In this document: positions 1 to 9,000 of the stretch, piece after piece
Layout of the letters: every line of letters begins with the position of its first letter
Numbering within the stretch: position 1 is the stretch's first letter
Assembly: GCA_021502835.1 (NCBI GenBank)
Contig: JAKFGP010000002.1
Coordinates: forward strand, 62,001-126,000
Length of the DNA: 64,000 bases
From: Streptomyces thinghirensis
GTDB taxonomy: Bacteria > Actinomycetota > Actinomycetia > Streptomycetales > Streptomycetaceae
Direction of reading: 5' to 3'
Translations under genes and position numbers: made by a program
The notes under the pieces: model-generated
The model's database searches: none
What the model was told of the DNA's origin: nothing
The model's input: only the letters and a program-made list of their open reading frames with translations

Positions 1-373
1 GGTGCCGGAGCCGGCGGTCGCCTCGATGGCGAAGGGCGCTTTCGTCTTCGCGATGGCCAACCCGAACCCCGAGGTGCACCCGGAGGTCGCCCACAAGTAC
101 GCGGCGGTCGTCGCGACGGGGCGCTCGGACTTCCCGAACCAGATCAACAACGTGCTGGCGTTCCCGGGCATCTTCGCGGGCGCGCTGCAGGTGCGGGCGT
201 CCCGGATCACGGAGGGCATGAAGCTCGCGGCGGCGGAGGCGCTGGCCTCCGTGGTGGGGGACGACCTCGCCGCGGACTACGTCATCCCGTCGCCCTTCGA
301 CGAGCGGGTCGCGCCGGCGGTTACGGCTGCGGTGGCGGCGGCGGCTCGGGCGGAAGGGGTCGCGCGCCGGTGA
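1..373 (+). CDS. NAD(P)-dependent malic enzyme, C-terminal part
   Basis: C-terminal 120-odd residues of a malic enzyme, which decarboxylates L-malate to pyruvate and CO2 while reducing NAD(P) in the cytosol. The fragment lies in the NAD-binding half: FVFAMANPNPEV, SDFPNQINNVLAFPGIF and the closing DYVIPSPFDERVAPAV are typical of the bacterial family. Translation is open from the first bases of the window, so the upstream part is outside. It stops at TGA 371-373 with an Ala-rich tail. No frame break is seen in this piece. Cofactor preference cannot be judged from the fragment. Identification is firm. Confidence 0.88.
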   Translation, partial: VPEPAVASMAKGAFVFAMANPNPEVHPEVAHKYAAVVATGRSDFPNQINNVLAFPGIFAGALQVRASRITEGMKLAAAEALASVVGDDLAADYVIPSPFDERVAPAVTAAVAAAARAEGVARR

Positions 374-405
374 CGGTGTGATCGTCGCGCCGGTGACGGT
401 GTGAT
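363..405. repeat. 20-bp direct repeat, 23-bp spacing
   Basis: The sequence cgcgccggtgacggtgtgat occurs at 363-382 and again at 386-405. The first copy spans the stop codon of the malic enzyme. It looks like a small tandem duplication with no obvious function. Confidence 0.8.
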
Positions 406-504
406 GCGGTGTGTGGTGTACGGCCTCGTCCTTGGTGGGCGGGGCCGTTCGCGCTTTCGGGTGGGCGGCGTCGGTGCTGGGCGGGAGTGGGTGGCGTGGC
501 CCGG

Positions 505-656
505 CGTTGCGGGGTGCCTCCCCCCAACTTCTCGGCTTCTCCCCCCACGCTCGGCTTCGCTCGCGCGGGGGGACCCCCATGAGCGGGAGGGTGCCCCCCA
601 CCGCCCACCCGCGCCGCCCCTGGGGGTACCTCCCAGGCCGTTCAGGCACTGGGGAG
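505..656. repeat. GC-rich intergenic inverted-repeat element
   Basis: A gene-free stretch made of C-runs and G-runs that can pair: ctccccccacgctcggc followed by cgcgcggggggacccc, then gggggtacctcccag facing ctggggagg. This composition is typical of dispersed palindromic intergenic elements in streptomycetes. No conserved protein can be read from it. Possible roles are transcript ends or simply a mobile repeat; the sequence does not decide. Confidence 0.55.
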
Positions 657-725
657 GCACGATTGCCCGCAGCTGCGCTGCACGACTGCCCGCAGTTGCG
701 CTGCACGACTGCCCGCAGCTGCGCG
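657..725. repeat. Three tandem 23-bp repeats
   Basis: Copies at 657-679, 680-702 and 703-725 share the core gcacgactgcccgcag and differ at only a few positions. They lie about 80 bp before the start of the quinone oxidoreductase gene, in otherwise gene-free DNA. Confidence 0.85.
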
Positions 726-805
726 GGGCGGCGCGGTGGCAAGAGGGTGTGTGTCACAGGGCGTCGTGGTTCCGGTTGGCGGGTCGGGAACCTATCGTCA
801 AGGTC

Positions 806-1770
806 ATGTTCGCTGTCTACGCCGCCCGAATCGACCGCGACCAGCCGCTGACCGGCCTGGAGTTGGGAGAGCGTCCCGCTCCCGAGGCCCGGCCCGGCTG
901 GAGTGTCGTCGATGTCAGGGCCGCCTCCTCAACCACCACGACCTGTGGTCCCTGCGCGGCGTCGGCCTCCCGGAGGACCGGCTGCCGATGATCCTCGGCT
1001 GTGACGCCGCCGGTGTCGACGAGGACGGCAACGAGGTCGTCCTGCACTCCGTGATCGGTCAGACCGGTCACGGCGTCGGCCCGAAGGAGCCCCCGCTCGA
1101 TCCTCACGGAGCGCTACCAGGGGACGTTCGCCGAGCAGGTCGCCGTGCCGACCTGGAACATCCTGCCCAAGCCGAAGGAGCTCTCCTTCGAGGAGGCGGC
1201 CTGTCTGCCGACCGCCTGGCTGACGGCGTACCGGATGCTGTTCACCAACGCCGGGGTGCGTCCCGGTGACTCGGTGCTCGTCCAGGGCGCCGGCGGTGGG
1301 GTCGCCACGGCAGCGATCGTGCTCGGCAAGGCGGCGGGACTGCGGGTCTTCGCCACCAGCCGGGACGAGGCCAAGCGGAAGCGCGCCCTGGAGCTGGGCG
1401 CCGTGGAGGCCGTCGAGCCGGGCGCGCGGCTGCCGCAGCGGGTCGACGCCGTCATCGAGACCGTGGGCGCCGCGACCTGGTCCCACTCGGTGAAGTCGCT
1501 GCGTCCGGGGCACGCTCGTCATCTCCGGCGCCACCAGTGGCGACCGGCCCTCCACGCCGAGCTGACCCGGGTCTTCTTCCTGGAGCTCAAGATCGTCGGC
1601 TCCACGATGGGCACCAAGGACGAGTTGGAGGACCTGCTCTCCTTCTGTGCCGCGACCGGTGTACGCGTCCCGTCATCGACGAGGTGCTTCCGATGGACCG
1701 GGCCCGCGAGGGCTTCGAGCGGATGGCCTCCGGGGGGCAGTTCGGCAAGATCGTGCTCAGCGGCTCCTGA
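806..1770 (+). CDS. Zinc-free quinone oxidoreductase / MDR dehydrogenase (frameshifted)
   Basis: Medium-chain dehydrogenase/reductase of the NADPH:quinone oxidoreductase type, a soluble enzyme that reduces quinones or enones with NAD(P)H. It begins MFAVYAARIDRD at ATG 806. The reading frame then changes several times, but family landmarks follow in order: the GroES-like part with ILGCDAAGVDEDG, then LSFEEAACLPTAWLTAYRML, the nucleotide-binding loop VQGAGGGVATAAIVLGK, and the end EGFERMASGGQFGKIVLSGS before TGA 1768-1770. About 320 residues is the usual family length. At least four frame changes are needed (near 930, 1100, 1510 and 1660), which I treat as sequence errors. The substrate is unknown. 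Confidence 0.8.
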
Positions 1771-1832
1771 CGCGTTCTCCGCGCCTCCGACACCCCGGTT
1801 CGTGTCAACCACTGTCGGCGCGAACCGGGGGT

Positions 1833-1848
1833 GTCAACCTATGTTGAC
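1833..1848. promoter_or_regulatory. Inverted repeat before the HTH/Clp-N gene pair
   Basis: gtcaac-ctat-gttgac is a perfect 6-bp inverted repeat with a 4-bp spacer, ending four bases before ATG 1852. The left arm's context gtgtcaacc is also present at 1803. tatgtt at 1840-1845 could be a -10 box, which would put transcription start near the ATG. No Shine-Dalgarno sequence is visible, so a leaderless message is possible. A self-operator for the HTH protein is an inference. Confidence 0.5.
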
Positions 1849-1851
1849 GTC

Positions 1852-2062
1852 ATGAGTGAAGCAACCGATCTCGCCGCGCGTGCCGGTGATCGCGACCCTC
1901 GGGTCGGGCTGCGGGCCGTCGCCGCATTGCGGATGCTGCTGGAGCAGCTGGAAGCGGTGCAGGTGCGCAGCGCGCGCAATCAGGGAGTGGTCGTGGCAGG
2001 AGATCGCCACGGAACTCGGAGTCAGCAGGCAGGCCGTGCACAAGAAGTACGGGAGGCATTGA
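1852..2062 (+). CDS. Small helix-turn-helix DNA-binding protein
   Basis: Protein of about 70 residues: an N-terminal helical part (MSEATDLAARAG, LRRLLEQLEA-like segment) and a C-terminal helix-turn-helix, WSWQEIATELGVSRQAVHKK, ending YGRH at TGA 2060-2062. One frame change near 1985 separates the two halves. The stop overlaps the ATG of the next gene (ATGA at 2062), so the two are probably translated as a coupled pair, the usual arrangement of this small regulator with a Clp-N-domain protein in streptomycetes. A role in controlling its own operon is inferred from the adjacent inverted repeat. No ligand domain is present. Confidence 0.75.
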
Positions 2063-2618
2063 TGTTCGAGCGATTCACGAAGGATGCCCAGGCCGTGGTG
2101 CAGGGCGCGGTCGAGCACGCCCGAAGGGGCGCGGGCGCGGACCGTCGACGCCGAGCACCTGCTGCTCGCCCTGCTGGACCGTGGGAGGCAGCCGCGCCTC
2201 CTTCCACTGTCGGCGCTCGGGGCCGGCGAACGCAAGGACGCGGTACGGCAGGCCCTGGCGGAGGCGCGGCGCCGGGCCGGGCTGACGCGGGCGGAGACCG
2301 ATGCCCTCGCCGGTCTGGGGATCGACGTCTCCGAGATCGTCGCCCGGGTGGAGGAGGCCCATGGCGTCGGCGCGATGTCCGGCGAACGGACGGGCAGGCG
2401 TTGGTGGTCCGGGCAGCACCGCAGCTTCAGCAAGGGTGCCAAGGAGGTGCTGGAGCAGGCTCTGCGGGCCGCCGTCGCCCGGCGCGACCGGAGGTATCGG
2501 GGACGAGCACATCCTGCTCGCCCCTGACCGTCCGCCGAGGTGTGCCCGCCGAGGTGCTCGCCGACCACGGCGTGACCCACGAGTCGCTGACCAGGTGCTG
2601 GGCGGCGGCACCCGGTGA
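2062..2618 (+). CDS. Clp repeat (ClpA/ClpC N-domain) protein without ATPase
   Basis: About 185 residues carrying only the double Clp N-terminal repeat: MFERFTKDAQAVVQGAVEHARR, then TVDAEHLLLALLDRG, and the second repeat HRSFSKGAKEVLEQAL with GDEHILLA. In ClpC these repeats bind adaptors and substrates. Here no Walker motifs follow, so the protein cannot itself unfold substrates; it may act as an adaptor or decoy, which is an inference. It is translationally coupled to the preceding HTH gene. Frame changes occur near 2130 and 2500-2530 and again close to the end, so the stop at 2618 is the likeliest but not certain. Confidence 0.75.
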
Positions 2619-2696
2619 GGCCTGCGCCTGACGTGTGCGGCCTTCCCCCGGGCCAGGGCGTTTCGGCGGTGGGCCGGGGGTGTCGCGTCCGAGGGC

Positions 2697-2970
2697 TCAG
2701 GCCTTCGGCGTCCGCAGTATCGCCCCGATGTGCGCCGCCGTGGTCGACAGGTGGAGGCGGGCGTCGCGGGAGCTGGTCGGCGGTGACGCCGTGGTCCCGG
2801 GCCGCGTCGCGGATGTCGTCCCGGAAGCGGTCGAGCAGCCGGTCGAGGTCGCGAGCCGGATCGCCGGTGGCCTCCGCGGCGTCCTCGTAGGCCCAGGCCG
2901 GAGCGTAACCGGCCGGAAAGTCCTCGGGGGTGGCCGGAGTACTCGGGCCGGTGGGTGGACTTGTCGGCAT
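2697..2970 (-). CDS. Small hypothetical protein
   Basis: Hypothetical protein of about 90 residues that I do not recognise by function. It starts MPTSPPTGPSTPATPEDFPA with a Pro/Thr-rich head, followed by an acidic helical segment (DPARDLDRLLDRFRDDIRDA, RDHGVTADQL) and the ending TTAAHIGAILRTPKA. One frame change near 2760 is needed to join the two parts. No membrane segment or signal peptide is present. It lies tail-to-tail with the Clp-N gene and just downstream of the PadR regulator on the same strand. The conserved-looking acidic helix and strand-matched codon use support coding. Confidence 0.55.
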
Positions 2971-3070
2971 CAGCTGGTGCGGCGAAACCCCAGATCCTTG
3001 CCAGACCTCCTTTCGAAGTCCTTCCCGAGTCTTCGACCTCCTTGGCCAGGATTCCTCGGAGCCCTCGCTT

Positions 3071-3802
3071 TTAGCCCATCATCAGCCCAGTCGCCCCGCA
3101 GGAGTGGTCCTGCACCTGTTCCCTGGACCCGCTGGGCGTGCGCTGCACCTCCTCCTGTACCTGCACCCAGGCCCGCTCCTGGGCCCCTCCTTTCCCGGCC
3201 TGGCGCCGGGCCCGCTGGGCCTCGTCCGCGGCGCGGCGGCTCTCGTCCTTCGCGCGGCCGGAGCCTGCTCCTTCCACTCCTGGCCCTTGCCGCGCCGCAT
3301 CTCCTCCTTGGCGGCGCGCCGAGGCCTCCTTGTCGTCGGTATCCGCCGGTGCCGGCGGCGGGATCACGCCCCCTCGTCGTGCGCTCCCGGGCCGGCGCCC
3401 CGATGGGCCACGCCGGCGCGGCCCCGCATCTCCCCGGCGCAGGATCGCCCGCGGCTACCTGCATCGGCCCGGATCTCGGCGGCGAGCTCGGCCACCGACT
3501 CCCGGATCTCCAGCTCCAGGTCGGCCAGTTCACCACTGCGGTCGGACAGCTCGGCGCGGCCGGCGTCCGTGATGGCGGCTCACCTTGCGGCCGCCTTCGG
3601 TGGTGTGGGTGACCAGGCCCTCGGCCTCCAGCTTGGCCAGGCGCGGGTACACCGTGCCCGCCGACGGCGCGTACAGCCCCTGGAAGCGCTCTTCGAGGGA
3701 GCCGGATAGGACCTCCCCAGCGTGGCGCGGGGCCTCGTCCAGGAAGCTTGAGGAGAGTGAGAGGCGGAGGCGGCCGTGGGCGGGCGGAGGGACACGCTCC
3801 AT
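3071..3802 (-). CDS. PadR-family transcriptional regulator with long C-terminal tail
   Basis: The N-terminal winged helix is clear: AHGRLRL, LLDEAPRHG-like, EERFQGLYAPSAGTVYPRLAKLEAEGLVTHTTEGGRKV, then the wing and the dimerisation helix (elements of ELADLELEIRESVAELAAEI can be followed across frames). It continues into an unusually long charged tail rich in Arg, Gln and Glu (DESRRAADEAQRARRQAGK, AWVQVQEEVQR), probably coiled coil, ending MMG at TAA 3071. Start chosen at ATG 3802. PadR proteins are usually about 110-180 residues; this one would be about 240. It is transcribed with the DUF4097 gene just upstream, the common pair in actinobacteria. Frame changes near 3590, 3500 and 3370. Confidence 0.8.
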
Positions 3803-3804
3803 TG

Positions 3805-4761
3805 CACCTTCTTGTCGGTCCAGTACCGTCGGCCGGGGCGCCAGCGCGGCACGCCGTAGTCCCCGGCCGGAAGCCGGAATTATCCCGAGTCGTCTGCTTC
3901 GCATATCCGCCGGGCCCGAAGCCCGGCGGCTCCCACTCCCACGGTGTGTCCTCCGCCGCCGGACGGCGCCAGCGGGAGCGATCAGAGCCGGAGACCGTCG
4001 TGGCCTTCCAGGCGGCCGTTGCCCACCGCCAGGCCGGCCGGTGATCCGCTTGGCGCCCCACTGTCCGCCCCCCCGGAGGTCCTCGAAGGCGCTGGAGACG
4101 GTGCCGCTGGCCGTGTTCGCCTCCACCTCCGCGTCGGCCGGCTGGGGCAGCCGGATGGCGATCTCGCCCGAGACGCTGGTCAGGCTGATGTCGGTGGGCC
4201 CGCCGGCGGTGTCCAGGTCGACGATCATCGGACCGCTCACCGAGTCGGCCCGGACGGAGGAGCCCGCCTCGACCACCGTCAGGTCGCCGGAGACGGGTTG
4301 AAGCGCAGGTCTCCGGTGAGGGCCTGCGCCTCCACGCTCCCGGAGACGGTGTCGGCGCGGACCGGGCCCGCGAGGCCCACCAGTGTGGTGTCGCCGGAGA
4401 CGCCCTTCACCTCCCGGCGCGCCGTCGAGCCGGAGACCACGGCCGCGGCGCTGGCCACGCCCACCTCCACCGGGTGCCGGTCGGCACGGCCAGGAGACCA
4501 CCGTGCTGCGGCGCCAGCCTTGCGGTCGAGCCACCTCGGAAGCCCTTCCAGGGCAGGTCCTCGTAGGCCACCGTGAGAACGCCGTCCTGGTGGGTCGCGA
4601 CCAGGGGGCGGTCCCTCGATCCTCGGAGACCTCGAGGCGGGCGGAACCCTCGTCCGTGCCCACGACGTTCACTGTTCCATTGACGATGCGTACGTGGAGC
4701 TCGTGCTCACGGACTCGTCGAAGGTGAGTCTCCTGGGCTCCGCGACGGACCACTCGGACAT
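3805..4761 (-). CDS. DUF4097 beta-strand repeat protein
   Basis: Starts MSEWSVAEP at ATG 4761. Reading across frames gives SELHVRIVNGTVNVVGTDEGSARLEVSE in pieces, then repeated short beta strands: VASAAAVVSG, EVKGVSGDTTLVGLAGPV, ADTVSGSVEAQALTGDL, ADSVSGPMIVDLDTAGG, SLTSVSGEIAIRLPQPA, EANTASGTVSSAFEDL. The recurring xVSGxxxV pattern is the DUF4097 right-handed beta repeat. No signal peptide is seen, so it is probably cytosolic; function unknown. It ends in a disordered stretch (YAKQTTRDNSGF) close to the PadR start, and the exact stop is hidden by an indel. It forms an operon with padR. Confidence 0.75.
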
Positions 4762-4788
4762 GGTGAGACCTCCTCGACCGAACGCGCC

Positions 4789-4822
4789 ATATCGCGTCCT
4801 CCGTGATTCACGATATATCGCG
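4789..4822. promoter_or_regulatory. Candidate PadR operator (AT-rich palindrome)
   Basis: cgatatatcg at 4811-4820 is a perfect 10-bp palindrome in a very GC-rich genome. atatcgcg occurs at 4789-4796 and 4815-4822, 26 bp apart. The site lies 30-60 bp before the DUF4097-PadR start codon and also faces the gene at 4898. PadR proteins often bind AT-rich inverted repeats in their own promoters; binding here is inferred. Confidence 0.5.
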
Positions 4823-4897
4823 GGCACGGAAAGTCAAGACACCCGTTCTGGTGATCTACGATCGGCCGAAGATGCTGAATTGCCCTAGCTTGAGAGC

Positions 4898-5711
4898 ATG
4901 TCGACGGAAGAGTCCGTGTCCGATCCCGCTGCCGGTGCCCTGCTGCTGTGCCGCGCGGAGCCGGACTCCGTCGCCGCCGTCGCCCCGCTCCTGGGCGAAC
5001 GCATGCCGCTGGTCCGGGCCGGCGCGGAGTGGGCGTGCTCGTCCCGGCGGGGGCGCGCCCTGGCGGCACGGCGACGAACCGGTCGACCGCGTGCTCACCG
5101 GCTGGAGCGCGGCCCTCGCCGTCGGCGCCCCGTGGCCGTACTCGCCCTGTGGTGGGACGCCGACCGGGCGGGCTACACCCTCGCGTCCCGGATTCCGCCG
5201 CCCCGTCGGCTACGTGTGGCTCGCGGACGGCACCCGGCCGGCGAGGACGAGGCCAATGCGGACCTTCGCCGCCCGTCTCGGCCTGGACCCCGTCCTGGAC
5301 GTCCAGTCGCTGGACCGGCTGACGAACCCCGGACCCCGAGGTCGACGCCCGTACCAGGCTGCGCGGACTGCTCGCGGTCCTCACGCGCGCGGGAGTCGCG
5401 CTCCCCGCCGGACTCGACCCCGGCCGACCCGCCGACCGCCTCGGCGAGGCCGCCCCGCGCCCTGCCCGACGCCCGGCGGACCGAGGCGGCCGGGCGCCAC
5501 CCCACCGCCGACGAGAGCCGCCTCGCCCCTGGATGCCCTGGGTGGGCGGCCCCCGGCGCCCGTGCCCTGGCCGTGGCCCAGGTGGCGGCCGGCCTGTCGC
5601 TCACCGCCTGGGGTCCTGCGACGCCGCGCCGGCGGCTGGAGCGCGGCGGGGGCGCTGCTGGTCGCGCACGGCGCGCTCGGGCTGGCGTACGGAACGGCAC
5701 GGCGTCCGTGA
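4898..5711 (+). CDS. Hypothetical protein, possible C-terminal membrane segments
   Basis: Unrecognised protein of about 270 residues. Read across frames: MSTEESVSDPAAGALLLCRAEP, VAAVAPLLGERMPLV, then HGDEPVDRVLTGWSAALAVG, the FRRPVGYVWLADGT segment, MRTFAARLGLDPVLDVQSLD, and a C-terminal hydrophobic stretch ending GALLVAHGALGLAYGTARRP at TGA 5709-5711. The first two thirds look like a soluble domain; the last third may hold one or two membrane helices. Frame changes near 5030, 5130, 5200, 5330 and 5600. It is divergent from the DUF4097/PadR operon and shares its promoter region. No function is claimed. Confidence 0.6.
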
Positions 5712-5742
5712 CGGCCCTCGGGGCGGCGGCGCGCCCCGGTGG

Positions 5743-5931
5743 AACTACCTCGTCCTCGTCGTCCTCGTCGTCCAGCCGCGCCAGCCACGTCGCCAGCCGC
5801 TCCACCGGAACCTCGAAGTCCGGGTTCAGGTCGACGAAGGTCCGCAGCTGCTCGGCGAGCCACTCGAAGGTGACCTCCTCCTCGCCGCGCCGCTTCTCCA
5901 GCTCCTCGATGCCACGGTCGGTGAAGTACAT
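5743..5931 (-). CDS. DUF6104-type small acidic protein
   Basis: About 60 residues: MYFTDRGIEELEKRRGEEEV, TFEWLAEQLRTFVDLNPDFE, VPVERLATWLARLDDEDDEDE. This compact, charged, probably helical protein with an acidic tail is conserved next to kgd in streptomycetes; function unknown. Start at ATG 5931. The stop is placed at the tag read from 5743-5745 after a one-base change in the acidic repeat. It lies downstream of kgd beyond a strong hairpin, so it may have its own promoter. Confidence 0.7.
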
Positions 5932-5956
5932 GCCGTCAAGGATAAGTGCAGGCGAA

Positions 5957-5998
5957 GGGCCGGGCCGCACCCCCGAAGAGGGGATGCGGCCCGGCCCG
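5957..5998 (-). terminator. Hairpin terminator after kgd
   Basis: gggccgggccgcacccc at 5957 pairs with ggggatgcggcccggccc ending at 5998, an almost perfect stem of about 17 bp with a short loop. It sits 38 bp after the kgd stop and before the small DUF6104 gene. There is no T-run, as is usual in high-GC actinobacteria. Confidence 0.75.
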
Positions 5999-6035
5999 AC
6001 CACGCTGCGCGGCGGTGTGCGCCGCCGCCGAAGAG

Positions 6036-9000
6036 CTACGCCTCGAACACCTCACGCACCAGCTGCTCCTGCTCGGCCTGGTGCCGCTTGGCGGAGCCGA
6101 CGGCCGGGGACGAGCCGTGCGGACGCGAGATGCGACGCAGGCGCTCGCCGTGCGGGACGTCGGCGCCGACCGCCGGGTCCAGGTGGTCGATCAGGTTGAG
6201 CGCGATGAACGGCCAGGCACCCTGGTTCGCCGGCTCCTCCTGGGTCCACAGGTACTTCTCGGCGTTCGGGTACTTGGCGATCTCCGCCTGGAGCTCGGCA
6301 CCCGGCAGCGGGTACAGGCGCTCGATGCGGATGATGGCCGTGTCCGTGATGCCGCGCTTCTTCCGCTCGGCGTCGAGGTCGTAGTAGACCTTGCCGGCGC
6401 AGAAGACGACCTTCTTGACCGCGGCCGCGTCGACCGGAGTCGTCGCCGATGACCGGGCGGAACTGGCCCGTCGTGAACTCCTCCGCCTTCGACGCCGCGC
6501 GCCTTGAGGCGCAGCATCGACTTCGGGGTGGAAGACGACCAGCGGCTTGTGGTGCGGGTTGTGCACCTGCCACCGCAGGAGGTGGAAGTAGTTCGACGGC
6601 AGGGTCGGCATCGCGACCGTCATGTTGTTCTGCGCGCAGAGCTGGAGGAAGCGCTCCGGGCGGGCCGAGGATGGTCCGGGCCCTGGCCCTCGTAGCCGTG
6701 GGGGAGCAGGAGCGTCACGCCGCTCGTCTGGTTCCACTTCTGCTCGGCCGACGAGATGAACTCGTCCACCACCGTCTGCGCGCCGTTGACGAAGTCGCCG
6801 AACTGCGCCTCCCACATCACCAGTGCGTCGGGGCGGGCGAGCGAGTAGCCGTACTCGAAGCCCATCACCGCGTACTCGGAGAGCAGGGAGTTGTAGACGT
6901 TGTACCGGGCCTGGTCCTCGGACAGGTACAGCAGCGGCGTGAACTCGTCGCCGGTCTCGCGGTTGATGAGCACCGCGTGCCGCTGGCCGAAGGTGCCGCG
7001 CTGGCGAGTCCTGGCCGGACAGCCGGACCGGGACGCCCTCAAGGAGCAGCGAGCCGACGGCGAGGGTCTCGCCCATGCCCCAGTCGATCGTGCCGTCCTC
7101 GACCATGGCCGCCCGGCGCTGGAGCTGCGGCAGCAGCCGCGGGTGCACGGTGACGTGGTCGGGGATGTTGACCTGGGACTCGGCGATCCGCTTGACGGTC
7201 TCGGCGGTGACCGCGGTGTTCACGGAGACCGGGAACTCGGCCTGCGGGTCCGAGGGCTCCGCGGCGGACGGCTGGGAAGCGGCCTCGCGGACCTCGGTGA
7301 AGACCTTCTCCAGCTGGCCCTGGTAGTCCTGGAGCGCCTGCTCGGCCTCTTCCAGGGTGATGTCGCCGCGACCGATGAGGGACTCGGTGTACAGCTTGCG
7401 CACCGAGCGCTTCTTGTCGATCAGGTCGTACATCAACGGCTGGGTGAAGGCCGGGTTGTCGGTCTCAGTTAGACCGCGGGGGGCGGTAGCAGATGAGGTC
7501 GATCACCACGTCCTTGTTGAACGCCTGGCGGAACTCGAAGGCCAGCCGCGCCACGCGGACGCAGGCCTCGGGTCGTCGCCGTTCACGTGGAAGATCGGGG
7601 CCTCGATCATGCGGGCCACGTCGGTGGCGTACATCGAGGAGCGCGACGACCCCGGGGCGGCGGTGAAGCCGACCTGGTTGTTGATGACGACGTGGACCGT
7701 GCCGCCGGTGCGGTAGCCGCGCAGCTGCGACATGTTCAGGGTCTCGGCCACCACGCCCTGGCCCGCGAGGGCCGCGTCGCCGTGGATCGCCACCGGCAGG
7801 ACGGTGAAGTCCGTATCGCCCTTGTTGATGATGTCCTGCTTGGCGCGGGCGACGCCCTCGACGATCGGGTCGACGGCCTCCAGGTGGGACGGGTTCGCGA
7901 CCAGGCTGACCTTGATCTGCTCGCCGTCCAGGCCGGTGAAGGTGCCCTCGGCGCCCAGGTGGTACTTCACGTCACCGGAGCCGTGCATCGACTTCCGGTC
8001 GAGGTTGCCCTCGAACTCGCGGAAGATCTGTGCGTACGACTTGCCGACGACGTTGGCCAGCACGTTCAGCCGGCCGCGGTGGGCCATGCCGACGACGACC
8101 TCGTCCAGGCGGGACTCGGCCGCCGAGTCGATGACCGCGTCGAGCAGCGGGATGACGACTCGCCGCCCTCCAGGGAGAAGCGCTTCTGGCCGACGTACTT
8201 GGTCTGCAGGAACGTCTCGAACGCCTCGGCCGCGTTCAGGCGGCGAGGATGCGCAGCTGCTCCTCGCGCTCCGGCTTGGTGTGCGAGCGCTCGATGCGGT
8301 CCTGGATCCACTTGCGCTGCTTCGGGTCCTGGATGTGCATGAACTCGACGCCGGTGGTGCGGCAGTACGAGTCGCGCAGCACGCCGAGGATGTCGCGCAG
8401 CTTCATCAGGGACTTGCCGGCGAAGCCGCCGACCGCGAACTCGCGCTCCAGGTCCCACAGGGTGAGCCCGTGCTCGGTGATGTCCAGGTCGGGGTGCTTG
8501 CGCTGCTGGTACTCCAGCGGGTCGGTGTCGGCCATGACGTGGGCGCGGACCCGGTAGGAGTGGATCAGCTCGAAGACGCGGGCGGCCTTGGTGACGTCGT
8601 CGTCGTGCGAGGCGTCGATGTCCTTGAGCCAGCGGACCGGCTCGTAGGGGATGCGCAGCGCCTCGAAGATCTCGTCGTAGAAGCCGTTCTCGCCGAGGAG
8701 CAGGTTGGCGACCTGGCGCAGGAACTCGCCGGAGGCGGCGCCCTGGATGACCCGGTGGTCGTAGGTCGACGTGAGCGTCATGACCTTCGAGATGCCGAGC
8801 TTGTTCAGGGTGTCCTGGCTGGTGCCCTGGAACTCCGCCGGGTAGTCCATCGAGCCGACGCCCATGATGACGGCCTGGCCGGGCATCCAGGCGCGGCACC
8901 GAGTGGACGGTGCCGAGGCCGCCGGGGTTGGTCAGGAGACCGTGACGCCGGAGAAGTCGTCCATCGTCAGCTTGCCGTCGCGGGCGCGGCGGACGATGTC

